DNA of 64,000 nucleotides, taken from CAIWHR01 sp963830485 (GTDB lineage: Bacteria; Pseudomonadota; Gammaproteobacteria; Burkholderiales; Casimicrobiaceae). The translations under genes were made by a program, and so were the position numbers. Below the pieces are notes generated by a model, which was not told the origin of the DNA, searched no databases, and was given only the letters and a program-made list of their open reading frames with translations. How positions within the stretch are numbered: position 1 is the stretch's first letter; each line of letters opens with the position of its first letter. The stretch is taken from contig CAWHNE010000035.1 of assembly GCA_963830485.1 (NCBI GenBank), positions 124,001-188,000 of the forward strand, in the 5' to 3' direction. Positions 16,272 through 27,880 of this stretch are shown here, one piece after another.

Positions 16272-16583
16272 CTACTGCAGCTTGATCTCGACGTCCACGC
16301 CCGCCGGCAGATCGAGCTTCATCAGCTGGTCGACTGTCTTGTCGGTCGGGTCGATGATGTCCATCAGCCTCAGGTGCGTCCGGATCTCGAACTGGTCGCG
16401 CGAGGTCTTGTTCGCGTGCGGCGAGCGGAGCACGTTGTAGCGCTCGATCTTGGTCGGCAGCGGCACGGGGCCGCGCACGACCGCGCCGGAGCGCTTCGCG
16501 GTCTCCACGATCTCCATCGCCGACTGGTCGATCAGCTTGTAATCGAACGCCTTCAGCCGGATGCGGATGCGTTGGTTGTTCAT
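16272..16583 (-). CDS. rpsJ: 30S ribosomal protein S10 (NusE)
   Basis: Small-subunit head protein that also acts with NusB in antitermination and links NusG to the ribosome. ATG 16583 gives MNNQRIRIRLKAFDYKLIDQSA and 103 residues, the usual length; the frame upstream of this is an arginine-rich shadow. It lies only 34 bases after tuf, leaving no room for a separate S10 promoter of the usual kind. Confidence 0.97.
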   Translation of the reverse strand: MNNQRIRIRLKAFDYKLIDQSAMEIVETAKRSGAVVRGPVPLPTKIERYNVLRSPHANKTSRDQFEIRTHLRLMDIIDPTDKTVDQLMKLDLPAGVDVEIKLQ

Positions 16584-16617
16584 GGGTTTCCTCTGATCCA
16601 GCGACTCGTCGCAGGAC

Positions 16618-17808
<1,191 letters not shown>

Positions 17809-17843
17809 GTTCGTTACCTCTGGAGTCGGAAGTTCGGGTTGCG

Positions 17844-19937
<2,094 letters not shown>

Positions 19938-20031
19938 TTTGCGTCTTCAGCCTGTAGTCGTCCGCGGAAAACTGGATGTCGCGCGGGCACGTTGCCGTCC
20001 TGTCGTCGTGTTCGTTGCCGTTATGTGGGGT

Positions 20032-20502
20032 TCAGAACCGGAAATGCGAGAACGCCTTGTTGGCTTCCGCCATCCGGTGCACTTCCTCGCGCTTCTTGAC
20101 CGCGCCGCCGCGGCCCTCCGAGGCCTCGAGGAGCTCGGCCGCGAGCCGCGCGCCCATCGACTTCTCGCCGCGCTTGCGCGCCGCCTCGCGCAGCCAGCGC
20201 ATCGCGAGTGCCATCCGGCGCACGGGCCGCACCTCGACCGGAACCTGGAAGTTCGCGCCGCCGACGCGGCGGCTCTTGACCTCGACCATCGGCCGCGAGT
20301 TCGCGAGCGCCTGGTTGAACACTTCCAGCGGGTCCTTGCCGCCCTTCTTCGCGATCGACTCGAACGCGCCGTAGAGGATGCGCTCGGCGACCGACTTCTT
20401 GCCGGCGGTCATCAGCACGTTGACGAACTTCGCGACGTCCGTGTTCCCGTACTTGGGATCGGCCAGGATCTCGCGCTTGGGTACTTCTCTGCGGCGGGGC
20501 AT
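20032..20502 (-). CDS. rpsG: 30S ribosomal protein S7
   Basis: Head-nucleating protein of the small subunit, which also autoregulates the str operon in E. coli. The 156 residues start MPRRREVPKREILADPKYGN and contain KSRRVGGANFQVPVEVRP. It starts 36 bases after rpsL. A long frame from 20818 that crosses rpsL and rpsG in another register is a shadow. Confidence 0.98.
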   Translation of the reverse strand: MPRRREVPKREILADPKYGNTDVAKFVNVLMTAGKKSVAERILYGAFESIAKKGGKDPLEVFNQALANSRPMVEVKSRRVGGANFQVPVEVRPVRRMALAMRWLREAARKRGEKSMGARLAAELLEASEGRGGAVKKREEVHRMAEANKAFSHFRF

Positions 20503-20538
20503 TGGGTGTCCTCGAATCTTCGCGTTCGGTGATTCGCG

Positions 20539-20916
20539 CTACGCGGCCTTGGGCTTCTTGGCGCCGTACTTCGAGCGCGCCTGCTTGCGGTCCTTGACGC
20601 CGGCGGTGTCGAGACTGCCGCGCACCATGTGGTAGCGCACGCCGGGCAGGTCCTTCACGCGACCGCCGCGGATCAGCACGACCGAGTGCTCCTGCAGGTT
20701 GTGGCCTTCGCCGCCGATGTAGCTGATCACCTCGAAGCCGTTGGTGAGCCGCACCTTGGCGACCTTCCGCAGCGCGGAGTTCGGCTTCTTGGGCGTCGTC
20801 GTGTACACGCGCGTGCACACGCCGCGCTTTTGCGGGCTCTGCTGGAGCGCCGGGACCTTGCTTTTCGAGACGGGGGCCGTACGACCCTTCCGCACGAGCT
20901 GATTGATGGTAGGCAT
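20539..20916 (-). CDS. rpsL: 30S ribosomal protein S12
   Basis: Decoding-centre protein. ATG 20916 gives MPTINQLVRKGRTAPVSKSK and 125 residues; an open frame from 21012 adds 32 residues without S12 character. The two lysines where streptomycin-resistance changes arise are wild type (TTPKKPNSA and GGRVKDLPGVRYH). It is the first gene of the long str-S10-spc-alpha run and has a near-consensus promoter about 290 bases upstream. Confidence 0.98.
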   Translation of the reverse strand: MPTINQLVRKGRTAPVSKSKVPALQQSPQKRGVCTRVYTTTPKKPNSALRKVAKVRLTNGFEVISYIGGEGHNLQEHSVVLIRGGRVKDLPGVRYHMVRGSLDTAGVKDRKQARSKYGAKKPKAA

Positions 20917-21062
20917 GAAGGCTTCTTCCGCAATTCCCTGTGCGCCGTCTTGCGCGTGTTTGTTGTTAGCCCGCTGAATTGTCCTGAGTGTGCGGCGGCG
21001 CCATGAGTGCACTCGCGGCGCCCCGCAGGGCTCATCCCTAGCTTCCTGTCTGCAACAAAATC

Positions 21063-21104
21063 AAAGTGGCCCAACCGGGCGCGTCGCGCCGTTCAGGCCA
21101 CTTT
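21063..21104 (-). terminator. Attenuator-like hairpin in the rpsL leader
   Basis: Arms AAAGTGGCC (21063-21071) and GGCCACTTT (21096-21104) are perfect complements around a 24-base loop that can itself pair (GGGCGC/GCGCC). On the minus strand the hairpin is followed by a T-rich TTTGATTTTG. It lies about 95 bases downstream of the likely rpsL promoter and 147 bases before the rpsL start, so it could end or pause a fraction of transcripts. The rest of the 404-base gap from 20917 to 21320 shows the promoter and no coding frame I would support. Confidence 0.5.
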
Positions 21105-21199
21105 TCTTGCGCCACGGCCGAACGCGCGCTGCGCGTCTTGCCGGGTACGCCGCCCGACGGTCCGCGTTTTACCGGCGGCCGGGGGGCGAAAAGACTGCA

Positions 21200-21229
21200 A
21201 TTATAAAGGGATAACCGCTGCAGCGTCAA
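21200..21229 (-). promoter_or_regulatory. Sigma-70 type promoter of the str operon
   Basis: On the minus strand TTGACG (21229-21224) and a perfect TATAAT (21205-21200) are 18 bases apart. It points at rpsL. It is the best promoter in the upstream gap and is well placed for the whole str-S10 transcript, leaving a leader of roughly 280 bases. Confidence 0.8.
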
Positions 21230-21320
21230 CCGCGTGTTGCGGCGCAGAACCGGCCCGGGAGCTCGAGTCCCGGCTCAGCGAAGCAGGCGCTCGCTTCGCG
21301 CGCCCGCGAGGACCGATCGG

Positions 21321-21725
21321 TCAGAAGACGCGTCCGTCCCGGCTGCGCTCGAGGTGACGAATCCGCGCCTCGAGGTCATAGATGTCCGTCGACTGGGCGA
21401 GCCAAGCCTCCGTCTCGCGCGTGTGCTGCTTCCACAGCCAGCGGTCCAGATTCGCGAAGATATCGTCGGACTTGGCCACGTAGACACCCACGCCGCGGAG
21501 CTGCCGGCGCCAAAGCCGTTCGCCGATCCGGCCGAGCAGGCCCGGACGTTCGGGGCCCGTCGGGGCGGAGGGCGTCGCAAACGACGGCGCTTGACCCGCG
21601 CCGGTGGCCGTGGCCACGGCGAGAGCGGGGCGGGCCACCGTCGGCCGGCCGCTCAGGGCTTCGGCGATGACGCCGAGGAGACCACCGAAGATCGTTGTTC
21701 CGTAATGACTTTGTGTTGCCTTCAT
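21321..21725 (-). CDS. Small DUF3563-like protein
   Basis: A 134-residue protein of unknown function. ATG 21725 was chosen for its ribosome site (AGGAG seven bases upstream); the longer frame from 21917 has none. After a low-complexity Ala/Pro/Gly middle, the C-terminal ~45 residues read LDRWLWKQHTRETEAWLAQSTDIYDLEARIRHLER, which resembles the short helical DUF3563 domain frequent in Burkholderiales. No signal peptide or membrane span is clear. It is transcribed away from the LysR gene at 21942, so the 216-base space between them may be a shared control region. Confidence 0.65.
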   Translation of the reverse strand: MKATQSHYGTTIFGGLLGVIAEALSGRPTVARPALAVATATGAGQAPSFATPSAPTGPERPGLLGRIGERLWRRQLRGVGVYVAKSDDIFANLDRWLWKQHTRETEAWLAQSTDIYDLEARIRHLERSRDGRVF

Positions 21726-21860
21726 TGCATTTCTCCTGCCCGGATACGGGCCGAATAGTGTGATACTGTGGCGGCGCGCTTGTGATGCACCGCACAACGG
21801 CAAGATAGGCCCGCCAAGCACTGGAATCAAATCGTTGTTTTGGATCAACGCCATAATTGC

Positions 21861-21893
21861 AACTGATCGACTGATCGATGTTGGTGCAATGCA
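21861..21893. promoter_or_regulatory. Candidate LysR-type operator in the divergent spacer
   Basis: TTGCA and TGCAA form the ends of an interrupted palindrome across roughly 21858-21893, and between them lies a tandem CTGATCGA-CTGATCGA repeat. The site is 50 to 85 bases before the LysR gene. LysR regulators commonly bind such dyads (T-N11-A type) between themselves and a divergent gene. The boundaries are approximate and the call is an inference. Confidence 0.35.
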
Positions 21894-21941
21894 ACAATAC
21901 TGTCTGATAACCGCCACAGCGCAAGCTGCCCAGGCGACGTG

Positions 21942-22880
21942 ATGGAGCTCTACCAGTTAAGGGGTTTCGCGGCCGTCGCCGAGCTCGGGCACCTGACCCG
22001 CGCCGCGGAGCGGCTCCACCTGAGCCAGCCCGCGCTCTCGGCCCAGATCAAGGCCCTCGAAGACGAGCTAGGCGTCCAGCTCTTCGAGCGCGGCCCGGCG
22101 GGCATGACCCTGACGGCAGCGGGCAAGCGCCTGCTGCCCGAGGCGGTGAAGGTCCTGGACGACGCGGCCGCCCTGCACGGCAAGGCCCGAGCGATCCAGG
22201 GCGAGGTTGCGGGCCATGTCCGCGTTGGGACGCTGGCCGATCCCGAGTTCATTCGCCTGGCCGACTTCCTCGCTTTGGCGACCGAGCGCTTCCCACTGAT
22301 CGAGCTCGAGCTGCACCACGAAGTCTCCGGTGCGGCGTTCGAGAAGGTTCGCGACGGCGCGCTGGACGCAAGCTTCTACTACGGCGACCTCACGCATCCG
22401 GCCGTCGCGTCGATCCCGCTGCGCGAGATCGCGTATCGGGTCGCCGGTCCGGCCGCGTGGCGCGACCGGATCGCAGGCGCCGCGTGGGCAGACATCGTCG
22501 CGCTACCGTGGCTGCTGGCGCCGTCGATCAGCACGCACCACGTGCTCGCGAACGGGCTCTTCGCCCAGCGCGGCAGCGCACCGGAAACGCTGATCGAGGC
22601 CGACAACGAGATGGTGATTCGCTCGCTCGTCGGGTCAGGGCTCGGCGTCGCGCTGGTCCGCGAGGACCTGGCCCGCGAAGGCGAAGCGGCGGGCGAGCTC
22701 GTCGTCTGGGCGGAGACCCGGCTCGCAACGACGCTGCAGTTCATCTACGCGAGCGGAAAGCGCGAGGAGCCCGAAGTGCGCGCGCTGGTCGGAATCATCG
22801 GCGATGTGTGGCATGACACGATTGCGCCATCCGCCGCGAAGGCGTCGGCGGGAATGCGACGGCGCGCACGCTCGCGTTGA
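21942..22880 (+). CDS. LysR-family transcriptional regulator
   Basis: DNA-binding regulator of 312 residues. The N-terminal winged helix-turn-helix is at about 1-60 (FAAVAELGHLTRAAERLHLSQPALSAQIKALEDELG), and a periplasmic-binding-type effector domain covers about 87-300. The effector is unknown. GTG at 21939 directly precedes the ATG at 21942; I use the ATG. It is divergent from the DUF3563-like gene and convergent with the GFA protein, so its targets could be the former. Confidence 0.9.
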   Translation: MELYQLRGFAAVAELGHLTRAAERLHLSQPALSAQIKALEDELGVQLFERGPAGMTLTAAGKRLLPEAVKVLDDAAALHGKARAIQGEVAGHVRVGTLADPEFIRLADFLALATERFPLIELELHHEVSGAAFEKVRDGALDASFYYGDLTHPAVASIPLREIAYRVAGPAAWRDRIAGAAWADIVALPWLLAPSISTHHVLANGLFAQRGSAPETLIEADNEMVIRSLVGSGLGVALVREDLAREGEAAGELVVWAETRLATTLQFIYASGKREEPEVRALVGIIGDVWHDTIAPSAAKASAGMRRRARSR

Positions 22881-22899
22881 CGCTCCGCCCCAGCGGCGT

Positions 22900-23379
22900 C
22901 TACTCGGGGAGGGTTTCGCCCGACCCGCCCATCTCCTTCGGCAGGTCCTTCATCTTCGGGAGACCGTCCCTGATGCGCAGGACCGTCTCCTGGTAATTGA
23001 CGTGGAGCGTCGGCATATGGCGATACGTCGGGATCGTGGCCGCGTAGATGTCGACGAGTCCCCACAGGGGATGGTCCGTGAGCAAGTGCCCGCCGCAACG
23101 CTTGCAGAACTTGCGGTAGCTCTTCTCCGTCTTGTGATACACGCCGATGTCGGCCTCTCCCTTGGTGATCTTCACCGCGTCGGGTTTCCAGAGGCTGAAG
23201 GCGTTGACCGGCGCGGCCGACCAGCTCCGGCACGACGTGCAATGACAGAAGCCCGCCGCGACGGGCTCGCCGGTGACGGCGAACTCCACGGCACCGCAGA
23301 AGCAGCTGCCCGTATACGTATGGCTCATGCCTTGCCTCGGCGAATGTGGATGCGTTGACGCGACGGTGACGGTCGACAT
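22900..23379 (-). CDS. GFA-family (Mss4-like fold) zinc protein
   Basis: Belongs to the family named after glutathione-dependent formaldehyde-activating enzyme, mostly of unknown activity. Zinc-ligand cysteines are visible as GSCFCGAVEF, FCHCTSCRSWS and FCKRCGGHLL. The 159-residue form starts at 23379, with GGAG six to seven bases upstream. A shorter form from ATG 23328 (MSHTYTGSCFCG) is closer to family length and also possible. It faces the LysR gene tail to tail. Formaldehyde chemistry is not implied by the sequence. Confidence 0.85.
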   Translation of the reverse strand: MSTVTVASTHPHSPRQGMSHTYTGSCFCGAVEFAVTGEPVAAGFCHCTSCRSWSAAPVNAFSLWKPDAVKITKGEADIGVYHKTEKSYRKFCKRCGGHLLTDHPLWGLVDIYAATIPTYRHMPTLHVNYQETVLRIRDGLPKMKDLPKEMGGSGETLPE

Positions 23380-23392
23380 TGCAATCTCCGGT

Positions 23393-23692
23393 TCAGGTTC
23401 GGTTGCGCGAGATCACGCTCGCCACCGCGTGCACGCAAGGCTCGGGCGCATCGAGCTCGGCATGCCCGGGAGGCGCATCGTCTTCGGAATCGAATGACGC
23501 GCCCACGACGCTGCTCCCGGGAAGCGCGCTCACGACGGGCGTCCGGGACGCATTCGCCTGCACATACTGCGGGGCATCGCCGGCCTCGAGCTCGGCTGGA
23601 AGCACCACCATCACTGCCATCGTAACTGCGGCCATCGCGGCGGCGGCGACTGCCAGCGCGGCGCGAGGCGTGGACGTTCTGTAGATGATCAT
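23393..23692 (-). CDS. Small exported or membrane-anchored hypothetical protein
   Basis: I do not recognise the 99-residue product. Residues 9-32 are a hydrophobic, alanine- and methionine-rich segment after a short basic start (YRTSTPR), so it is either a signal peptide or a single anchor. The rest is polar and acidic without motifs. AGGA seven bases before ATG 23692 supports translation. It lies 13 bases upstream of the GFA gene and could share its transcript. The 133-base gap between it and the kinase gene shows nothing clear. Confidence 0.5.
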   Translation of the reverse strand: MIIYRTSTPRAALAVAAAAMAAVTMAVMVVLPAELEAGDAPQYVQANASRTPVVSALPGSSVVGASFDSEDDAPPGHAELDAPEPCVHAVASVISRNRT

Positions 23693-23825
23693 GCTCCCGT
23701 CCTATCAGCGCGATCTTTCGATCGAGCCTCCAGTCTGGGCGGCAAGTGCTGCACCCGAATTTCAACGCAATGCTTGTTTTGTTTCGTTCGTTTCGCGGCA
23801 AGGCACCCTGCCGGCGCCGGTGCGA

Positions 23826-26165
23826 TCAATCGGGCGGCGCGACCTCGCCCGCCATGGCCACCTCGGCGACGATGCGGCGCACTTCGCCCGGCAGGAAGGG
23901 CTTCTCGATCACCGGGCGGCCGCTCTCGGAGGCGAACTCGCGCAACGCCGAGGCCAGCGTGTCGCCCGTGACGAACACCACGCGCCCGCCTAAGCCGGGC
24001 CACCGCCGCTCGATCTCCTGATAGAGCGCGCGCCCGTCGAGATCGGGCATCCGGATATCGGTGAGGATCACGTCGAAGCGCGCGGCGGCCATCCGCTCGA
24101 GCGCCTCGCGGCCCGAGCCCACGGTGACGACGCGATGCCGTGCGGCGGTCAGGATCTCGGCCAGCGTCTCGCGGATCTCCGCCTCGTCGTCGACGACGAG
24201 AACGGCTCGGCCGCTCGCGCCCGCCTTCCCGGAAGGCGCCGTACCCGCCGCGACTGGGGCAACCGCGCCGACGGGCAGCATGATCGAAAACACCGCGCCG
24301 CCCCCCTCCGGACATTGGACGGTCAGCGTGCCGCCGTGCGCCTCGACGATGCCGAGGCTCACCGCCAATCCGACGCCGAGGCCGACGCCGACGGGCTTCG
24401 TCGTGAAATAGGGCTCGAAGATGCGCGCGCGGACCGCAGGCGGAATGCCGGGGCCGTTGTCGGACACGGTGATACGGACGACGTCGCCGCGCGGATCGTA
24501 TCGGCTCGTCACCCCGATCCGGCGCGGCTGCGGCTGCTCCTGCAGCGACTGCTGCGCGTTAATGATCAGGTTGAGCAACACCTGGTGGAGCTGGTCGGCA
24601 TCGGCCAGAATCGGCGGAATGTCCTCAGCGAGATGGAGCGTCATGTCGATGCCGCTCGTGCGAACCGCGTATCCGGTGATGTCGATCGCCGCCGCCACGA
24701 CGTCGTTCACCGCGACCGGGCCCCGCTCGGGCCGCTGCTGGCGCGCCATCGCGAGGAACGTCCGCACGATGCGCGCGCAGCGCTCGGCGGCGGTGCGGAT
24801 CTTCTGCGCCGCGGTCTGCGTGCCCGGATTGCCCTGCTCCTCGAGCAGCACGGCCCGCGCCACGACGACCGACAGCGGGTTGTTGAGCTCGTGGGCGACG
24901 CCCGCCAGCAGCGAACCGAGCGCCGCGAGCTTTTCGCGCTGATACAGCGATTCGCGTTGGCGGGCGAGCTCTTCCGCCGAGCGCTTCTTGTCGTCGATGT
25001 CCCGCGCCAGCGCCAGGATTCGATCCTGCCCGCCGATAAGGGCGCGCTTCACGAACACTTCGTGCCAGCGCACCGTGCCGTCCTTGCTCCTGCCTGGCCA
25101 TTCGATCCGCAGCTGCTCGCCGGCGTAGGCCCGCGCGATCAGCTCCAGTCCGTCCTCCTTGGTGTAAGGACGCTCGCCCGTTCCCAGTGTGCCGACATCG
25201 ATCTTCCGGAACTCCTCGCGCGTGTAGCCGAACGTCGCGCAAGCCTTGGGATTGACGTCGAGGATTGCGCCGGTGTGCGGGTCGTGGACGAAGATGGAGT
25301 CCTCGGTGGCATCGAAGATCGATCGATAGCTTGCCTCCGACGCCTCGAGCTCCCGCTGCACGCGCACCCGCTCGTCGATGTCGTGGCGAAGCTGCGTCTG
25401 CGTGTCCGCGACGTTGAGCGCCATCGCGTCGAAGGCACGGCTCAGCCGTGACAGCTCGTCTCGTCCCTTGAGGCCGCTCCGCGCCCCGAGGTCCCCGGCA
25501 GCGAGCTGTTCCGCGGCATGCACGAGCCGCGCCGTGCGCCGGGTAAGGAGGAAGTGGAAGACCAGCCACATGGTCAGCGCGAGCGTTGCCACCCACCCTG
25601 CCCAGTAGAGCGACTGCTGCACGACCTGGGCGCGAGCCTCAGCCTTGTATCGCTTGAGATCGTAGGCCAGATAGACGCTGCCGCTGCGCGAAGGTCGGAG
25701 CTCCTCGCGCTCGCTGCCCATCAGCACGCGCGCCCGGCCGAGAAGCTCGTCGCTGGTCGACGAAATGAGCATGCCGGCGGGCGCCCCCCGCTTCGGCGCT
25801 TCACTCTGCACGGGACCGAATTGCGGCAGCACTTCCGAGATCGGACGTCCCAGCCAGGCGCGGTGCGTCGCCGCGATGACGGAATCCTGGTCATCCGTCA
25901 GCGCGGCCAGCAGCACGTCGTGGTTGTGCGCGAGCACCGCGATCTCGTGCTGGGCGGCTGGCATGTCGCCCTTGAGCACCATGTACTCGACCGTGCTTTG
26001 GAGGCGCGACATCTCCTGGGCAAGACGCTGCCGGCCGTCCTCCTCCGCGGCCCGCTCGGCCTGGGGCACGTGGTAGAGCAGGTTGACCGCGCTCAACGTC
26101 GCAGCGAAAGCCAGCAGAATGAGCGGCACCGTGAGCTTGAGCGTCACTGGAAAGCGAAGGTTCAT
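23826..26165 (-). CDS. Hybrid sensor histidine kinase (HAMP-PAS-kinase-receiver)
   Basis: Inner-membrane sensor of 779 residues from ATG 26165 (MNLRFPVTLKL). A frame from 26249 overlaps the gene before it and is not used. Order: span 1 (about 10-30), periplasmic sensor (about 31-185), span 2 (about 187-207), HAMP (210-260), PAS (275-395), HisKA with phospho-accepting His425 in AGVAHELNNP, ATPase domain (NLIINAQ; DNGPGIPP; GVGLGVGL), and a C-terminal receiver with Asp703 (LTDIRMPDLDG) and Lys755. It has no HPt domain, so the receiver may modulate the kinase. It is the last gene of an operon with an OmpR-type regulator and a binding lipoprotein. Confidence 0.93.
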   Translation of the reverse strand: MNLRFPVTLKLTVPLILLAFAATLSAVNLLYHVPQAERAAEEDGRQRLAQEMSRLQSTVEYMVLKGDMPAAQHEIAVLAHNHDVLLAALTDDQDSVIAATHRAWLGRPISEVLPQFGPVQSEAPKRGAPAGMLISSTSDELLGRARVLMGSEREELRPSRSGSVYLAYDLKRYKAEARAQVVQQSLYWAGWVATLALTMWLVFHFLLTRRTARLVHAAEQLAAGDLGARSGLKGRDELSRLSRAFDAMALNVADTQTQLRHDIDERVRVQRELEASEASYRSIFDATEDSIFVHDPHTGAILDVNPKACATFGYTREEFRKIDVGTLGTGERPYTKEDGLELIARAYAGEQLRIEWPGRSKDGTVRWHEVFVKRALIGGQDRILALARDIDDKKRSAEELARQRESLYQREKLAALGSLLAGVAHELNNPLSVVVARAVLLEEQGNPGTQTAAQKIRTAAERCARIVRTFLAMARQQRPERGPVAVNDVVAAAIDITGYAVRTSGIDMTLHLAEDIPPILADADQLHQVLLNLIINAQQSLQEQPQPRRIGVTSRYDPRGDVVRITVSDNGPGIPPAVRARIFEPYFTTKPVGVGLGVGLAVSLGIVEAHGGTLTVQCPEGGGAVFSIMLPVGAVAPVAAGTAPSGKAGASGRAVLVVDDEAEIRETLAEILTAARHRVVTVGSGREALERMAAARFDVILTDIRMPDLDGRALYQEIERRWPGLGGRVVFVTGDTLASALREFASESGRPVIEKPFLPGEVRRIVAEVAMAGEVAPPD

Positions 26166-26172
26166 TGCAGGC

Positions 26173-27156
26173 TCATTTCGAGATTTCCGCGAGCGGTCCC
26201 GGAGCCAAGACACGCTCGATCTCGAGCTCGGACCGCAATAATTTCGCATCGACCATCAGCGCCATGAGCCGGCGACCGGTGACCGCAAGCTCGGGCGAGG
26301 GGCCGCCCAGCATCCGCAGATTCTCCTCGCGCGACGGAATGTGGAGCCCGCGCAGCGCCTCGAGAAACTGCTCGCCCGACGTCTGCTGGCGAATGCCCAT
26401 GCGGCGTGCCGCATCCTTCGGATCGCTCTTCATGTAATCGATCGCACCGAACCATCCATCGAGCAGCGCGCGGACCGCGTTGGGATGCTTGTCGACGACG
26501 CTGGCGCGGACGGCCAGGAGATCGACGATCTCGCCGGGAATCTGCGTGCTGTCGAACAGCGTCTTGCCACCGGCGCGCAGGAACTGGGCGCGAAACGGGT
26601 CGAACGTGACGGCGCCGTCCACTTCCCCCTTCTCGAATGCCCCCGGCTGCTCGTTCGACTCGAGATGCACGACGTTGACGTCGCTCGCCTGCATGCCATT
26701 CAGCGCCAGCGCACGGCTCAGCACGAACGCCCCGAGCGCACTGCTCTCCACGGCGACCGACTTGCCCTTGAGATCCTTCATCGTGCGCATGCCACGCCGA
26801 CCGACGACGACGTCGGCGCCGTGCGACACGTCCACGACCAGGACGATCCGGGGTTGAAACCCGTCCGCGGCGAGCCCGAACAATTCGTCCAGGCTGATAA
26901 CCATGCCGTCGATCGCCTGATTGCGAAAGGCGCGCAGGACCTCGCTCGCCGACGGGTATTCGACGAGCTGCACCGTGGCAGGGTCGAGGCGGCCGAGTTC
27001 CCGCGCCAGGTACAGCGGCTCGCTCCCGATCCAGACGTTGGTGCCGATGCGCAGTGCACTCTCGGGCACCCGCATGCAGCCCGTCAGCGGCAGCAACGCG
27101 AGCAGCGTGCACGCGAGAACCCGCAGCAATCTTCGCGCGCTCAGCGGGATGTCCAT
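26173..27156 (-). CDS. Substrate-binding lipoprotein of SsuA/NMT1 type, orphan and linked to a two-component system
   Basis: A 327-residue periplasmic binding protein with a lipoprotein signal ending in LTGC (Cys27). The fold is suggested by IGTNVWIGSEPLYLAREL, the SASEVLRAF segment and DLKGKSVAVE, as in the SsuA/TauA/THI5 group for sulfonates, nitrate, or pyrimidine precursors. No permease or ATPase is nearby. It lies between an OmpR-type regulator (5 bases) and a hybrid kinase (7 bases), so I infer that it presents a ligand to the kinase rather than to a transporter. The ligand is unknown. Confidence 0.85.
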   Translation of the reverse strand: MDIPLSARRLLRVLACTLLALLPLTGCMRVPESALRIGTNVWIGSEPLYLARELGRLDPATVQLVEYPSASEVLRAFRNQAIDGMVISLDELFGLAADGFQPRIVLVVDVSHGADVVVGRRGMRTMKDLKGKSVAVESSALGAFVLSRALALNGMQASDVNVVHLESNEQPGAFEKGEVDGAVTFDPFRAQFLRAGGKTLFDSTQIPGEIVDLLAVRASVVDKHPNAVRALLDGWFGAIDYMKSDPKDAARRMGIRQQTSGEQFLEALRGLHIPSREENLRMLGGPSPELAVTGRRLMALMVDAKLLRSELEIERVLAPGPLAEISK

Positions 27157-27160
27157 CGTC

Positions 27161-27880
27161 TCACTCTCCGTCCGGCACGAAGAGGTAGCCCTCGTTGCGC
27201 ACGGTCCGGATGAACCTCGGGTGCTCCGGATCCGGCTCGATCTTCTTGCGCAACCGCATGATGCGCAGGTCCACGCTGCGGTCGAACGGGTCCCAGTCGC
27301 GCTGCCGGTCGAGATTCAGGATGCGCTCGCGCGAGAGCGCCTGGTTCGGATGCTCCGCCAGCGCCTTCAGGAGGTCGAATTCGAGCGGCGACATCGGCAC
27401 TTCCGCCCCTTTGTCGTCCGTGAGCCGGTGCGCCGCGAGGTCGAGCACGCAGCGGCCGATGCGCACCCGCTGATCTCCCAGCTGGGCGCGGTTTGCCGCC
27501 GACGTGCGGCGCAGGACGCTCTTGACGCGCGCCACGAGCTCGCGGGGGTCGAATGGCTTGGGAACGTAGTCGTCGGCGCCCATCTCGAGGCCCACGATCC
27601 GATCTACGACGGTGGAGGCGGAGGTGAGCATGATGATGGCGATCTTCGCGTAGCGCTCGCGCAGGTGCCGCGCGAGGCTCAGGCCATCCTCGCCGGGCAT
27701 ATGGATGTCCACGAGCACGAGGTCGACCGGGTGCTGCGCCGCCGCCACCCTTGCGGCGCTCGCGCTTTCCGCGCCGACGACCGCGTAGCCCTGGGCCGCG
27801 AGGCACTCCTCCAGCACCTCGCGCACGTCGGGCTCGTCGTCGACGATCAGGATGGTCGCCCTGGAACTCACCGACGCCAT
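27161..27880 (-). CDS. OmpR/PhoB-family response regulator
   Basis: A 239-residue regulator. ATG 27880 has a strong ribosome site (GGAGGAG, 4-5 bases upstream); the frame is open to 28012 but lacks receiver features there. The receiver has the acidic pair in VDDEPDV, Asp58 (VLVDIHMPG), Thr86 (MLTSAS) and Lys108 (VPKPFDP). The winged-helix domain covers about 145-239 and ends NEGYLFVP. It is the first gene of an operon with the binding lipoprotein and hybrid kinase. Confidence 0.94.
   Translation of the reverse strand: MASVSSRATILIVDDEPDVREVLEECLAAQGYAVVGAESASAARVAAAQHPVDLVLVDIHMPGEDGLSLARHLRERYAKIAIIMLTSASTVVDRIVGLEMGADDYVPKPFDPRELVARVKSVLRRTSAANRAQLGDQRVRIGRCVLDLAAHRLTDDKGAEVPMSPLEFDLLKALAEHPNQALSRERILNLDRQRDWDPFDRSVDLRIMRLRKKIEPDPEHPRFIRTVRNEGYLFVPDGE

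Noticed and set aside
20539..20916. Possible streptomycin-resistance change in rpsL
   Set aside because: Both critical lysines are wild type.
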